Source: an uncultured Kangiella sp. (GTDB lineage Bacteria > Pseudomonadota > Gammaproteobacteria > Enterobacterales > Kangiellaceae). Taken from it: a stretch of DNA of 64,000 bases. Position 1 is the stretch's first letter. Every line of letters begins with the position of its first letter. A model generated the notes under the pieces. It saw only the letters and a program-made list of their open reading frames with translations, was not told where the DNA came from and did not search any database. This document shows, piece after piece, positions 20,473-28,991 of this stretch. The translations under genes and the position numbers were made by a program. Location: NCBI GenBank assembly GCA_947498625.1, contig CANMKR010000001.1:612090-676089 (forward strand), given 5' to 3'.

Positions 20473-20700
20473 ATGGCTCGTTTTAATCGTCGTCGTAAAT
20501 TCTGCCGTTTCACTGCAGATGGCGTAACTGAGATCGATTACAAAGATACAGCAACGTTAAAGAACTATATTACTGAAACCGGTAAAATCGTTCCTAGCCG
20601 TATCACTGGTACTAGCGCAAAATATCAACGTCAATTGGCGTCTGCTGTTAAACGCGCTCGTTATATCGCTTTATTACCTTACACTGATAGCCACGAATAA
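20473..20700 (+). CDS. rpsR: 30S ribosomal protein S18
   Basis: 75 aa, basic. [39 protein letters not shown] and [18 protein letters not shown] match S18. It follows rpsF by 13 bp with its own AGGAG. It pairs with S6 on the platform of the small subunit. Confidence 0.97.
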   Translation: MARFNRRRKFCRFTADGVTEIDYKDTATLKNYITETGKIVPSRITGTSAKYQRQLASAVKRARYIALLPYTDSHE

Positions 20701-20726
20701 GCGGCTTTTTTAAGAGGAAATTGATA

Positions 20727-21179
20727 ATGAACGTCATTCTACTTGAAAAAATCCGTAACCTTGGTGATTTGGGTGAGCAAGTTTCTGTAGCAGCTGGCTA
20801 TGGTCGTAACTTCTTAATCCCACAAGGTAAAGCGGTACCTGCTACTGAAGCAAATGTTAAACACTTTGAAGAGCGTCGTGCTGAGTTAGAAGCGAAAGCT
20901 GCTGACGAATTAGCAACTGCTCAAGCTCGTGCTGAAAAACTAGCTGAATTAACTGTTACTATCCCTGCTAACGCTGGTGATGAAGGCAAGTTATTCGGTT
21001 CTGTTGGCACAGCAGATATCGCAGCTGCGGTAACTGAAGCTGGTGTTGAATTAGTGAAAAAAGAAGTTCGTATGCCTGAGGGCGCAATTCGTTCAATCGG
21101 CGAATTCGATATCGTTGTGAGTCTTCACACTGATGTTGATGCAACGGTTAAAGTTAACGTTGTTGCAGAAGACGAATAA
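20727..21179 (+). CDS. rplI: 50S ribosomal protein L9
   Basis: 150 aa. N-domain [20 protein letters not shown] and [13 protein letters not shown], a long connecting helix (about 45-78), and a C-domain with [15 protein letters not shown] 20727 follows AGAGGAAATTGATA. The frame extends two codons up to TTG 20721, but the RBS and family N-terminus support the ATG. Last gene of the operon. Confidence 0.97.
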   Translation: MNVILLEKIRNLGDLGEQVSVAAGYGRNFLIPQGKAVPATEANVKHFEERRAELEAKAADELATAQARAEKLAELTVTIPANAGDEGKLFGSVGTADIAAAVTEAGVELVKKEVRMPEGAIRSIGEFDIVVSLHTDVDATVKVNVVAEDE

Positions 21180-21199
21180 TTCTTTTACTAAAGAATGAA

Positions 21200-21226
21200 G
21201 AAGGCGCCTATTTGGCGCCTTTTTTA
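21200..21226 (+). terminator. intrinsic terminator after rplI
   Basis: AAGGCGCC, loop TATTT, GGCGCCTTTTTT. The 8-bp GC-rich stem has a U-tract on the plus strand and AAGAAG on the other side. The tail touches the stop of the convergent gene at 21224, so it may work weakly in both directions. Confidence 0.93.
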
Positions 21227-22246
21227 TGTCTGGTTGATGGTGTCATTGATAGCTTTGATTAGTAGCTGGGGATTATCGATACCCAAATAAACTTTCTTCT
21301 TACAAGTAAATCCGAAAGCTGTTTGTAATTTGGTATCGGGTTTTAGCAGTATGCAAACATTAGGCGGGCCGAATTGGCAAAATCTAATGCTCGTTTTTGA
21401 GCGCTTAACTGGTTTATTATGCGATGATACAGATTCTATTTTACTTAGAGGTAGTCGAGTATTACCCCAAACTCCGTATCGAATAATTAACTCGTCTTGA
21501 GATAAAGAAAGTGGTCTTATTAATGTTGCTTTATAATCAGCATACATAAATATTAAGCCATATGCAGTTAGACCACTAATCCAATAAGCTGCTGTTGGTG
21601 ACCATGCAAAGTGCAGTATGAGGTGAACAATCGGTAATTCAAATAGAATGATAAATATAAAACCTTGCTGATTGGATGCATTGCCATTGTGATTTGAATA
21701 ACTAAAGTGCTGTTTACCTTCAAATTCAAAGGTTTTTCTCCTAGAAAATAGTGCATACAACCAGATACGGGCTTCTAACAAATATAGCTCTATAAGTCTT
21801 GACGAAAGTCTCTTCGCTTTTAAGAAATTTGAAATAACTTGCTCTAAATTATTAGTTTGATTGGTGGCTTGTTTTACTATATGAATTAGACTAGCTACTA
21901 AGCTAATTTCAATTAGAACAATGGCACCTATGATAATAAATCTTAGGTACTCTAAATAAGGCCAAAGAGTTTTCAAACTTTCAGGAATAATAAAACTGCC
22001 TACTAATACCCCAAATGCAAATAGTACCGAAGACTTAACAAATAGCTGTTTTATTGTGGGTCTAAAGAGCATCCAATAAATGAGGGGAATGGTTATTAAA
22101 AGATCAATTAATAACGGCCATTCGGCAGAACCCTGAGCATCACTAATTAAACTATTATCTTGATTAAAAACAACATAATGTGCTGCAAACAAAGTGAATA
22201 AGAACAGCAAGAAAATTGGCTTTTTGTATTGTAGTATCTGATTCAT
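21224..22246 (-). CDS. multi-pass membrane protein of unknown function
   Basis: 340 aa, not recognised. Hydrophobic helices lie at about 8-25, 44-62, 68-88, 99-125, 195-215 and 220-240. The last ~80 residues are soluble and read like a PH-type beta domain (ELIIRYGVWGNTRLPLSKIESV, split here as a strand-rich stretch), similar in style to bacterial PH-domain membrane proteins. It is the last gene of a leftward trio, four bases after the 143-aa membrane gene. No conserved catalytic motif was seen. Confidence 0.6.
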   Translation of the reverse strand: MNQILQYKKPIFLLFLFTLFAAHYVVFNQDNSLISDAQGSAEWPLLIDLLITIPLIYWMLFRPTIKQLFVKSSVLFAFGVLVGSFIIPESLKTLWPYLEYLRFIIIGAIVLIEISLVASLIHIVKQATNQTNNLEQVISNFLKAKRLSSRLIELYLLEARIWLYALFSRRKTFEFEGKQHFSYSNHNGNASNQQGFIFIILFELPIVHLILHFAWSPTAAYWISGLTAYGLIFMYADYKATLIRPLSLSQDELIIRYGVWGNTRLPLSKIESVSSHNKPVKRSKTSIRFCQFGPPNVCILLKPDTKLQTAFGFTCKKKVYLGIDNPQLLIKAINDTINQT

Positions 22247-22250
22247 AAGG

Positions 22251-22682
22251 CTATTTAAAGTACTTTTTTGTGAATGCTAGAGGTAATAATAAAAAGAGCA
22301 TAACAAGCCCATTAAGATACAGATGCGCTTGTATATTGAAATAAAGCGAGTAAGAAGTATCTAAAATTCCCCATACCAGAATAGCGACTATCAGAAACCA
22401 CCAATCTTTTTGTTTCAATGATTCAAAGGCTTTGGATACGGCAAAATAAAACAATAATCCCCAGCTGGCTAGGGTAGGCCCAAAGATTCCAATTAAAAAG
22501 CGTAACGACTCTGAGTTTGAGTCCGGAAATTGCAGTGCTATTTGGGCAAAGTATGAATCGCTCCATTGGCTAAATACTAAGAACGGGAGTAGCAAGCCGC
22601 CAATCATATGGATGACGGATAAGGTTTTAAGCCATTTTTCTGCAAGAGCGGGTTTAATCATACGGTTTCTTAAGTTAGTCAA
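22251..22682 (-). CDS. small four-helix membrane protein of unknown function
   Basis: 143 aa with four predicted helices at about 20-40, 60-82, 92-112 and 116-136, and a basic C-terminus (TKKYFK). Not assigned to a family. Its start overlaps the end of the DCC-family gene by 8 bp, and the next gene starts 4 bp after its stop, so it is translationally linked to both. Confidence 0.65.
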   Translation of the reverse strand: MTNLRNRMIKPALAEKWLKTLSVIHMIGGLLLPFLVFSQWSDSYFAQIALQFPDSNSESLRFLIGIFGPTLASWGLLFYFAVSKAFESLKQKDWWFLIVAILVWGILDTSYSLYFNIQAHLYLNGLVMLFLLLPLAFTKKYFK

Positions 22683-23082
22683 TAAAGCGTTGCTGTATTT
22701 CTTTAGTGGGTATCATACAAAAATTATGACGACCAAAGATCTTGTAGCGATTCAGTGCAACTCGATCATATAACCAGTCACGCATTGCTAAGGGGATCAC
22801 TCTTAATAGATTGAGCATAGGCCAAGGGTTTTTGAGGTGTTTGGTGATATTAAAAAAGGCCTCTGATTTATAGATAGGATGACCATCTTTGATGAGAACC
22901 ATGGTTTCAAATGCTTGGGTATCTAATCCAAAGCTTTCCAGAAACTGTTGCCCTTTAGGCGATTGAACGGAGCAAAATTTAAATTGCTGATGGATATCTC
23001 GTTGAATAACAAATGGCACCCAAGCAGAGCAGAGTTTGCATTCACTATCGAAGAGAATAATGCGCTCTTTAATATTTATCAC
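22675..23082 (-). CDS. DCC-family thiol-disulfide oxidoreductase-like protein (DUF393)
   Basis: 135 aa. IILFDSECKLCSAWVPFVI carries the CxxC-type pair of the DCC family, here ECKLC in place of the namesake DxxCxxC start, and the downstream FCSVQS, ALNRYKIFGRHNFC and MIPTKE are also usual. The fold is thioredoxin-like and the substrate is unknown. The start is GTG 23082. It is first in the leftward trio with two membrane proteins, so a role in membrane or envelope redox is possible. Confidence 0.8.
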   Translation of the reverse strand: MINIKERIILFDSECKLCSAWVPFVIQRDIHQQFKFCSVQSPKGQQFLESFGLDTQAFETMVLIKDGHPIYKSEAFFNITKHLKNPWPMLNLLRVIPLAMRDWLYDRVALNRYKIFGRHNFCMIPTKEIQQRFID

Positions 23083-23145
23083 CTAAGCTTCAGGTCTTTA
23101 TACTCATTATCACATATCTGCGGGTTAAATACAGTTATTCAATAA

Positions 23146-23154
23146 TTATCCACA
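23146..23154 (+). promoter_or_regulatory. DnaA box upstream of dnaB
   Basis: TTATCCACA is a perfect match to the high-affinity DnaA consensus. A degenerate copy TTATTCAAT lies one base upstream (23136-23144). The box sits in the gap between the divergent DCC gene and dnaB, about 130 bp before the dnaB start. Confidence 0.6.
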
Positions 23155-23282
23155 AGCATTTACACAGACTTGTTCGCTTGATGAAAAGGGCTTTGAGTGT
23201 CAGAATATCCGTTGAAATTTTTATAGGTACTTTAAATCATAGGTACACAAACCATAGTTTACTTCCAAAGAATAAATACAAG

Positions 23283-24671
23283 ATGCTAGCAGCCCAATAC
23301 ACAGATAATAAAATCAAAGACTTAAAAGTTCCTCCTCATTCTATCGAAGCCGAGCAATCAGTGCTGGGCGGCGTGATGCTGGATAATGAGATGTGGGAGA
23401 TGGTTTCAGAAGTCTTGTTGGCTACTGATTTTTATGTGAAAAACCATCGCGAAGTGTTCAAAGCGATGGAATCCTTGGCAAATGTGGGTCAGCCAATGGA
23501 CGTGATCACGGTTTCTGAATTTATTGAGAAGCAGGGTGAAGCTGATATCGGCTTACCGTTTGTAGGTGAGTTGGCTCAGAACACCCCGAGTGTGGCAAAC
23601 ATTCGAGCCTATGCAGAAATTGTTCGTGAAAAAGCAGTTACTCGGCAGTTGATTTCTGCAACCAATGAAATTGCGGATGCTAGTTTTAATCCAGAAGGCC
23701 GATCGCTTTCTGAATTATTGGATTATGCTGAGAAAAAAGTTTTTGCGATTGCGGAATCTCGAGAAACGGATAATGAAGGCCCGACAGGTGTTGAAGAAAT
23801 CCTAAAATCGACCATTCATCGGATTGAAGAGATCCAAAAGAATAAAGGCGGCATTACGGGTATTTCAACCGGCTTTACCGATTTGGACGGCATGACTTCA
23901 GGTTTGCAGCCAGCGGATTTAGTGATTGTTGCAGCGCGCCCTTCGATGGGTAAAACCACTTTTGCCATGAACTTAGTAGAGCATGCGGCTTTAAACAGTG
24001 AACTGCCGGTGTTGGTTTTCAGCTTAGAGATGCCCAGTGAATCTATCATCATGCGTTCGATTTCGTCGTTAGGCGGTATTGAGCAAAATAAAATCCGTTC
24101 GGGACAAATTAAAGAGCAAGCCGACTGGGATAAGTTTAACAGCGGAACTTTACAGTTAAAGAACCATACTAAATTATTTATTGACGATACTGCGGGTATT
24201 TCACCAGCTGAGATGCGCTCACGGGCTCGCCGAGTCTATCGTGAGCAAGGTGGTATGGCCTTAATCATGGTGGACTATTTACAGTTGATGCAGGTGCCAG
24301 GTTATGGTGAGAACCGTACCCAAGAGGTCAGTGAAATCTCGCGTTCATTGAAAGCCCTGGCCAAAGAATTGAATTGCCCAGTGATTGCTTTATCACAACT
24401 TAACCGTGCTTTAGAGCAACGTTCTGATCGTCGTCCTGTGATGGCGGATTTGCGTGAATCTGGTGCGATTGAGCAGGATGCTGATGTGATTATGTTTATT
24501 TACCGCGACGAAGTTTACAATAAAGATTCTGAAGAAAACAAAGGGCGCGCAGAAATTATTATCGGTAAGCAACGTAATGGCCCTATTGGTAAAATAGAAC
24601 TGGCCTTCCGCGGGGAAGTTTGTCGTTTTGATAATATAGCCCACCAAGATTACGAAGCCATGGGCTATTAA
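23283..24671 (+). CDS. dnaB: replicative DNA helicase DnaB
   Basis: Hexameric 5'-to-3' fork helicase. N-terminal domain begins LKVPPHSIEAEQSVLGG; Walker A is ARPSMGKTT near residues 219-227; Walker B region is ALIMVDYLQLM; arginine-finger region GKQRNGPIG. From ATG 23283 the product is 462 aa, close to the usual length. The frame is open back to ATG 23178 but the extra 35 residues (basic, hydrophobic) have no family counterpart. It is 14 bp upstream of alr, the same pairing as in E. coli. Confidence 0.96.
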   Translation: MLAAQYTDNKIKDLKVPPHSIEAEQSVLGGVMLDNEMWEMVSEVLLATDFYVKNHREVFKAMESLANVGQPMDVITVSEFIEKQGEADIGLPFVGELAQNTPSVANIRAYAEIVREKAVTRQLISATNEIADASFNPEGRSLSELLDYAEKKVFAIAESRETDNEGPTGVEEILKSTIHRIEEIQKNKGGITGISTGFTDLDGMTSGLQPADLVIVAARPSMGKTTFAMNLVEHAALNSELPVLVFSLEMPSESIIMRSISSLGGIEQNKIRSGQIKEQADWDKFNSGTLQLKNHTKLFIDDTAGISPAEMRSRARRVYREQGGMALIMVDYLQLMQVPGYGENRTQEVSEISRSLKALAKELNCPVIALSQLNRALEQRSDRRPVMADLRESGAIEQDADVIMFIYRDEVYNKDSEENKGRAEIIIGKQRNGPIGKIELAFRGEVCRFDNIAHQDYEAMGY

Positions 24672-24685
24672 AAGGAGCCATAATC

Positions 24686-25774
24686 ATGCGCTCCACTAAG
24701 GCTGTTATTGACCTAGCCGCACTCAAACATAATTTCAAAACCGTTAAAGCCATTGCTAATAACAGTAAAGTTATGGCTGTGGTTAAAGCGAATGGTTATG
24801 GTCATGGCTTGGTTGAAATTGCCTCAGCTCTGCCTGAAGCAGATATGTTTGCCGTTGCTACTTTAGAAGAGGCTTTATCGCTTCGCAAAGCTGATATTAA
24901 GCAAGCTATTTTATTACTGGAAGGTTTTTTTGAGTTAGAAGAGTTGCCGATCATTCAGCAGCAAAATCTGCAATTGGTGTTACATCACCAAAGCCAAATT
25001 GACTTGATAAAAGCCTACCAAGAGTCTGCCCAAATCAATACGCCGATTAAGGTTTGGATGAAGTGCGATTCAGGTATGTTCCGGTTGGGTTTCGCATTGG
25101 ATCAGGTTGAATCAGCACATAGGCAGTTGAGTCAATTAAATATCGTTGAACAACCTGTAAAATTAATGTCGCATTTTTCAAGCGCGGACTCCGATCAAAA
25201 TTTTTCTGAAGAACAAATCGAAAAATTTACCAATGCAACTAAAGAAATGCTTGGTCAACGTTCTATGGCAAATTCAGCAGGGATTTTGGCGCATAAACAA
25301 GCACATTGGGATTGGGTGCGACCGGGTCTATTAATATATGGCGCATCACCCATGCCTTATACTCTCGGCTCGGATTATGACTTACAGCCAGTCATGTCCT
25401 TAGAGTCGCAACTTATGGCTATAAAACCTATAACTAAGGGTGAGTCAGTTGGTTACGGCCGCCATTGGTTTGCAGACCAAAATACCAATATTGGATTAGT
25501 GGCCATCGGTTATGGTGACGGTTATCCGCGTCATGCAAAAAATGGCACGCCAGTTTGGATCAATGGCCGCGAAGTGCCTTTAGTCGGTCGAGTATCAATG
25601 GACATGCTAGCAGTGGATTTAGGTTCAGACGCTCAAGACTCTGTTGGTGATAGGGTGGTGCTTTGGGGAAAAGAATTACCGATGGAAAAAGTTGCGCCGC
25701 ATGCTGACACCATTGCTTATACTCTTTGTTGTGGTGTTACTCGTAGAGTGAAATTTGAATATATAAATGGTTAA
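24686..25774 (+). CDS. alr: alanine racemase
   Basis: PLP enzyme making D-alanine for peptidoglycan. The PLP-lysine is K34 in MAVVKANGYGHG. GYGDGYPR and the catalytic-tyrosine-side motif VPLVGRVSMDMLAVD are present, as is WVRPGLLIYGASP. Length 362 aa, normal. ATG 24686 has AAAGGAGCC upstream. The stop overlaps the yjbQ start by 8 bp. Confidence 0.96.
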   Translation: MRSTKAVIDLAALKHNFKTVKAIANNSKVMAVVKANGYGHGLVEIASALPEADMFAVATLEEALSLRKADIKQAILLLEGFFELEELPIIQQQNLQLVLHHQSQIDLIKAYQESAQINTPIKVWMKCDSGMFRLGFALDQVESAHRQLSQLNIVEQPVKLMSHFSSADSDQNFSEEQIEKFTNATKEMLGQRSMANSAGILAHKQAHWDWVRPGLLIYGASPMPYTLGSDYDLQPVMSLESQLMAIKPITKGESVGYGRHWFADQNTNIGLVAIGYGDGYPRHAKNGTPVWINGREVPLVGRVSMDMLAVDLGSDAQDSVGDRVVLWGKELPMEKVAPHADTIAYTLCCGVTRRVKFEYING

Positions 25775-26180
25775 TCACAATACAATTGCAGTTCAAACCA
25801 ATGGCCAAAAGCTTTACGAATTTACCGATAAAGTTCTAGCCTTGGTCAATATATCGAATACTAACAGTGGCCTATGTAATCTTTTTATCCAACACACTTC
25901 TTGTAGTTTAATTATTCAAGAAAATGCTGATCCGAGCGCTAAACGGGATCTTGAAAATTGGATGAATCGGCAAGTGCCTGAAAATGATTCCTTGTATACT
26001 CATACTTTTGAAGGGGCTGATGATATGCCTGCTCATATCAAGTCAATCTTAACGGCGACTAATTTGAGTATCCCCATTATTGAAGGGCGATTAGCGCTTG
26101 GGACTTGGCAGGGGATTTACCTCTGGGAGCATCGGCATTCCAACCATAATAGAAATATTATTGTTACTATTACAGAATAA
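25767..26180 (+). CDS. yjbQ: YjbQ/UPF0047 family protein
   Basis: 137 aa. The family markers are CNLFIQHTSCSLIIQENADP, HIKSILTATNLSIPI and LGTWQGIYLWEHR, with conserved His and Glu that form a metal/phosphate site. E. coli YjbQ shows weak thiamin-phosphate synthase activity, but the physiological role is unsettled. It overlaps alr by 8 bp and so is translated from the same message. Confidence 0.9.
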   Translation: MVNHNTIAVQTNGQKLYEFTDKVLALVNISNTNSGLCNLFIQHTSCSLIIQENADPSAKRDLENWMNRQVPENDSLYTHTFEGADDMPAHIKSILTATNLSIPIIEGRLALGTWQGIYLWEHRHSNHNRNIIVTITE

Positions 26181-26186
26181 AAACAT

Positions 26187-26909
26187 ATGAAAATGCATCG
26201 TTTTTTTAGGAAGTTTCATCGTTGGTTAGGTTTGCTGATTGGATTACAAGTCGTGCTTTGGTTGTCTGGCGGTTTGGTCATGAGTTTCTTTGATATTGAC
26301 CAAGTCAGAGGGGCGCACAATGCTGCTAAGCCACAAGTTATCACGATTGATAATAGTGTGGCTTTCGACAGTTCTCAGTTGATCGCTTCATTACCCTTTA
26401 AGGCTTCCAAGATCGAGCTAACCCGCTGGCAGGGGAAGTTAGTTTGGAAAGCTAGCGGCGATAATAGAGTACAAATTGTGGATGCCCAAAGTGGCCAAGT
26501 CTTATCTCCGTTTGGACAAACCGTGAGTGAGCAAGTTGCATTGGCTGACTTTATTGGTGATGGTCAGTTAGTATCGTCAGAGTTACAAACAGAAACTCAT
26601 TACGAAATCCGTGGCAGAAAATTACCCTTATGGCGGATGCAGTTTAATGACGCGGATAATACGCGTATCTATGTTTCGCAAGAAACTGGCGAGGTGGTAG
26701 CTCGTCGCAATGATTCTTGGCGGATATTTGACTTTTTCTGGATGCTGCACATTATGGACTATCAAGATAGGGACGATTTTAATCACCCGCTTCTTATTAT
26801 AGCGGCTTTGCTAGGTGTCTTATTTAGTTTGAGTGGGGTTTACCTTGTCGTTAAAACCATCTTTTTAAGAAGAGCAGAACGTGCCAAAAGAACCGCAAAA
26901 AAAGCCTAA
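26187..26909 (+). CDS. PepSY-domain membrane protein
   Basis: 240 aa. N-terminal FHRWLGLLIGLQVVLWLSGG is the typical first helix of PepSY-associated TM proteins. A periplasmic part includes THYEIRGRKLPLWRMQFNDA and YVSQETGEVVARR, and a second helix (about 205-227) ends in a basic tail. Such proteins are often linked to ferric reductases or heme uptake, but no such partner is here. It starts 6 bp after yjbQ. The 3' end contains the start of a 37-codon ORF in another frame. Confidence 0.85.
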   Translation: MKMHRFFRKFHRWLGLLIGLQVVLWLSGGLVMSFFDIDQVRGAHNAAKPQVITIDNSVAFDSSQLIASLPFKASKIELTRWQGKLVWKASGDNRVQIVDAQSGQVLSPFGQTVSEQVALADFIGDGQLVSSELQTETHYEIRGRKLPLWRMQFNDADNTRIYVSQETGEVVARRNDSWRIFDFFWMLHIMDYQDRDDFNHPLLIIAALLGVLFSLSGVYLVVKTIFLRRAERAKRTAKKA

Positions 26910-26994
26910 TATTCATGTAGGTATTTGGATAACAGTCGGTATTTTTATTGGCTATTGGGCTTTTAAGTTATTGATATTTAAATACTTAATTTAG
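26881..26994 (+). CDS. candidate 37-aa single-helix membrane protein overlapping the PepSY gene
   Basis: GTG 26881 opens a 37-codon frame that overlaps the PepSY gene by 29 bp and then runs 85 bp past it to TAG 26992-26994. The product has a polar, basic start (PKEPQKKPNIHVG), one hydrophobic stretch IWITVGIFIGYWAFKLLIF, and a short basic end. A purine-rich AAGAAGAG lies 7 bp upstream. Positive charge before a clean helix is the usual look of small inner-membrane proteins. It could be a chance frame in AT-rich DNA. Confidence 0.45.
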   Translation: MPKEPQKKPNIHVGIWITVGIFIGYWAFKLLIFKYLI

Positions 26995-27052
26995 CGGGCA
27001 ATATTTTAAGTCTTAAAATACATAAAATATTACAGTTATTGTGATTTTCTTG

Positions 27053-27080
27053 CTTGCCAGTTTTAACCTTGCCCCCATAT
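27053..27080 (+). promoter_or_regulatory. sigma-32 (RpoH) heat-shock promoter of htpX
   Basis: CTTGCCA (27053-27059), a 13-bp spacer, and CCCCATAT (27073-27080). The -10 element matches the consensus CCCCATnT fully and the -35 matches CTTGAAA at five of seven positions. It lies 44 bp before htpX, a known heat-shock gene in E. coli. Confidence 0.65.
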
Positions 27081-27123
27081 AGTAGTGGTATATAACCTTT
27101 AGATTATTGAGCGTGGAGAAAAT

Positions 27124-28026
27124 ATGTTACGCGTAGGTTTGTTTTTATTAACTAACTTCTTAGTTTTAATTTTGGCTGGCTTTATTATGAACGCCTTGGG
27201 CGTTGAGCAAGTCTTATCGCAAAATGGTTCCAGTTTAAACTTAACCAGTTTATTAATATTCTGTGCTTTATTTGGCATGATTGGCTCTTTGATATCTTTA
27301 TTCATATCAAAATGGATGGCCAAGCGAAGTATGGGTGTCCATATTATTGCTCCAGATAAGCCTCAGTCTGAGCGTGAACAATGGTTAATTGATACGGTCA
27401 CCAGTTTAGCGCACGATGCTAAAATTGGTATGCCGGAAGTGGGTATTTTTCCCTCTGAACAATCCAATGCTTTTGCAACAGGTTGGAACAAGAATAATGC
27501 CCTTGTAGCCGTCAGTGAAGGCTTGATGCACAGAATGGACAGAAATGAAGTTCGCGCAGTGTTAGCGCACGAAGTAGGCCATGTTGCCAATGGCGATATG
27601 ATCACTTTGACTTTGATCCAAGGCATAGTGAATACCTTTGTGATGTTCTTTGCTCGGATCGTTGGTCATGTTGTTGATAAAGTCGTGCTTAAAAATGAAC
27701 GCGGTTACGGCATTGGCTATTATGTTTCAGTGATGATTGCCCAAGTCGTCTTTTCTATTTTGGCCAGCATCGTAGTGATGTGGTTTTCACGTAAGCGTGA
27801 GTTTAGAGCAGATGAAGCTGGAGCTCAATTAGCTGGAACAGGAGCTATGATTTCAGCTTTAGAAAAGCTCAAGGCTGAATATGATATGCCTTCGGATATG
27901 GGCGAAACCTTTACTGCCTTTGGTTTGAAAAATGGTAAAACAGGTTCTTTCCAAGAAAAGTTTGGTCATTTGTTCATGTCCCATCCGCCATTGGATGAGC
28001 GTATAGAAGCGCTTAGAAATTTCTAA
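27124..28026 (+). CDS. htpX: membrane metalloprotease HtpX
   Basis: Zinc endopeptidase of the inner membrane in M48, which helps remove misfolded membrane proteins together with FtsH. Two N-terminal helices (about 5-22 and 37-58), then the zinc motif HEVGH at about 149-153, two more helices, and the third ligand in EFRADEAGA. Length 300 aa. GTGGAG lies 8 bp before ATG 27124. It is a single-gene unit, with a sigma-32-like promoter before and a strong terminator after. Confidence 0.96.
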   Translation: MLRVGLFLLTNFLVLILAGFIMNALGVEQVLSQNGSSLNLTSLLIFCALFGMIGSLISLFISKWMAKRSMGVHIIAPDKPQSEREQWLIDTVTSLAHDAKIGMPEVGIFPSEQSNAFATGWNKNNALVAVSEGLMHRMDRNEVRAVLAHEVGHVANGDMITLTLIQGIVNTFVMFFARIVGHVVDKVVLKNERGYGIGYYVSVMIAQVVFSILASIVVMWFSRKREFRADEAGAQLAGTGAMISALEKLKAEYDMPSDMGETFTAFGLKNGKTGSFQEKFGHLFMSHPPLDERIEALRNF

Positions 28027-28033
28027 TAAAGTT

Positions 28034-28060
28034 AAAGCGGGCATAGCCCGCTTTTTTTTA
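28034..28060 (+). terminator. intrinsic terminator after htpX
   Basis: AAAGCGGGC, loop ATA, GCCCGCTTTTTTTT: a 9-bp stem and a long U-tract. Confidence 0.94.
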
Positions 28061-28118
28061 TTTTTGGAGTTAAGTTAAGACTTAGGTAAAATGGCTTAAA
28101 CCATTAATGGAGCTTCCC

Positions 28119-28955
28119 TTGAAACTGCTTAACAGAATATTGTTAGTATCCCTTTGCTTTTTCGCAACGCCAGCGGAGTCTGCTGTTGAGCCGCAACAAG
28201 AACCTGAATACCTTTGGCAAAAAGATTTAACTTTAAAGAAAAATCCGGCTGGGCAGTTGCAGTACTTTAATCAAGAGCAAAAACCATTGGATGGTTATTT
28301 TCAAATTCAATTAGACAATGGTTATATTCAAGCAACTTTCTCACGTGGATTTTTTAATGGGCAATTTAAGCAGGTGGATAATAATCGGCTTAAATACTTG
28401 ATCGATTATTGTGACTCTAAACCTTGCGGTTCTTACAAAAGTTATTTTTCGGATGGCAAGATCGCAAAGCATAAAAATTATAACAAGTGGAGTCAACTTG
28501 AGGGATTAGTAAGAACCTACAGTCCCGAAGACGGACGCTTGCTAAGAAAAACCAGCTATCTTAAGGGAGTTAAAAATGGGGTGGAAGTTGTCTATTTCCC
28601 TAGTGGGCTTGAATCTGTGCAGACCCGTACAAATTATGAGCTGGGGGTTAAGCATGGTGAGCAAACTCAATATTTTCAAGAAGGTGGTTTAGAAGTTCGA
28701 CAAAATTTTCTAAATGATAAGTTGCATGGCATTCACGTAAAACTCAACCCCAGCGGTGAAAAGATATTTGAAGTAAATTATGCTGATGGTAACTATCATG
28801 GAACTGCGAACATGTTTATGGATGGAAAATTGTGGATAAAAAAGCACTACCAACAAGGTCAGTTGCATGGAAAGTGGATTGAGTACGATCTTGAACAGAA
28901 AGGGATCACTAAGCAAGTAAAGTATTTTGAAAATGATCAGGAAATCGAACAGTAA
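28119..28955 (+). CDS. MORN-repeat (YwqK-like) exported protein
   Basis: 278 aa. The Sec signal peptide LLNRILLVSLCFFATPAESA follows a TTG start at 28119. GGAG lies 6 bp before that TTG, whereas ATG 28107 overlaps the GGAG and would add MELP in front of the signal; I therefore prefer TTG 28119. The mature part has several repeats of about 22 residues such as GYIQATFSRGFFNGQF, LKGVKNGVEVVYF and LGVKHGEQTQYF, the MORN_2 pattern of YwqK-type proteins. Two cysteines (in CDSKPC) may form a disulfide. Function unknown. Confidence 0.75.
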   Translation: MKLLNRILLVSLCFFATPAESAVEPQQEPEYLWQKDLTLKKNPAGQLQYFNQEQKPLDGYFQIQLDNGYIQATFSRGFFNGQFKQVDNNRLKYLIDYCDSKPCGSYKSYFSDGKIAKHKNYNKWSQLEGLVRTYSPEDGRLLRKTSYLKGVKNGVEVVYFPSGLESVQTRTNYELGVKHGEQTQYFQEGGLEVRQNFLNDKLHGIHVKLNPSGEKIFEVNYADGNYHGTANMFMDGKLWIKKHYQQGQLHGKWIEYDLEQKGITKQVKYFENDQEIEQ

Positions 28956-28991
28956 AAGTCATAACGCCAAGAAAAAATAATAGGTCATTCT

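Noticed and set aside
23178-23282. N-terminal extension of dnaB from ATG 23178
   Set aside because: 35 extra residues not found in DnaB; it overlaps the region where the promoter is expected.
27001-27030. AT-rich palindromes ATATTTTA/TAAAATAT and ATTTTAAG/CTTAAAAT as a terminator before htpX
   Set aside because: No GC in the stem and no U-tract. They may be chance in AT-rich DNA.
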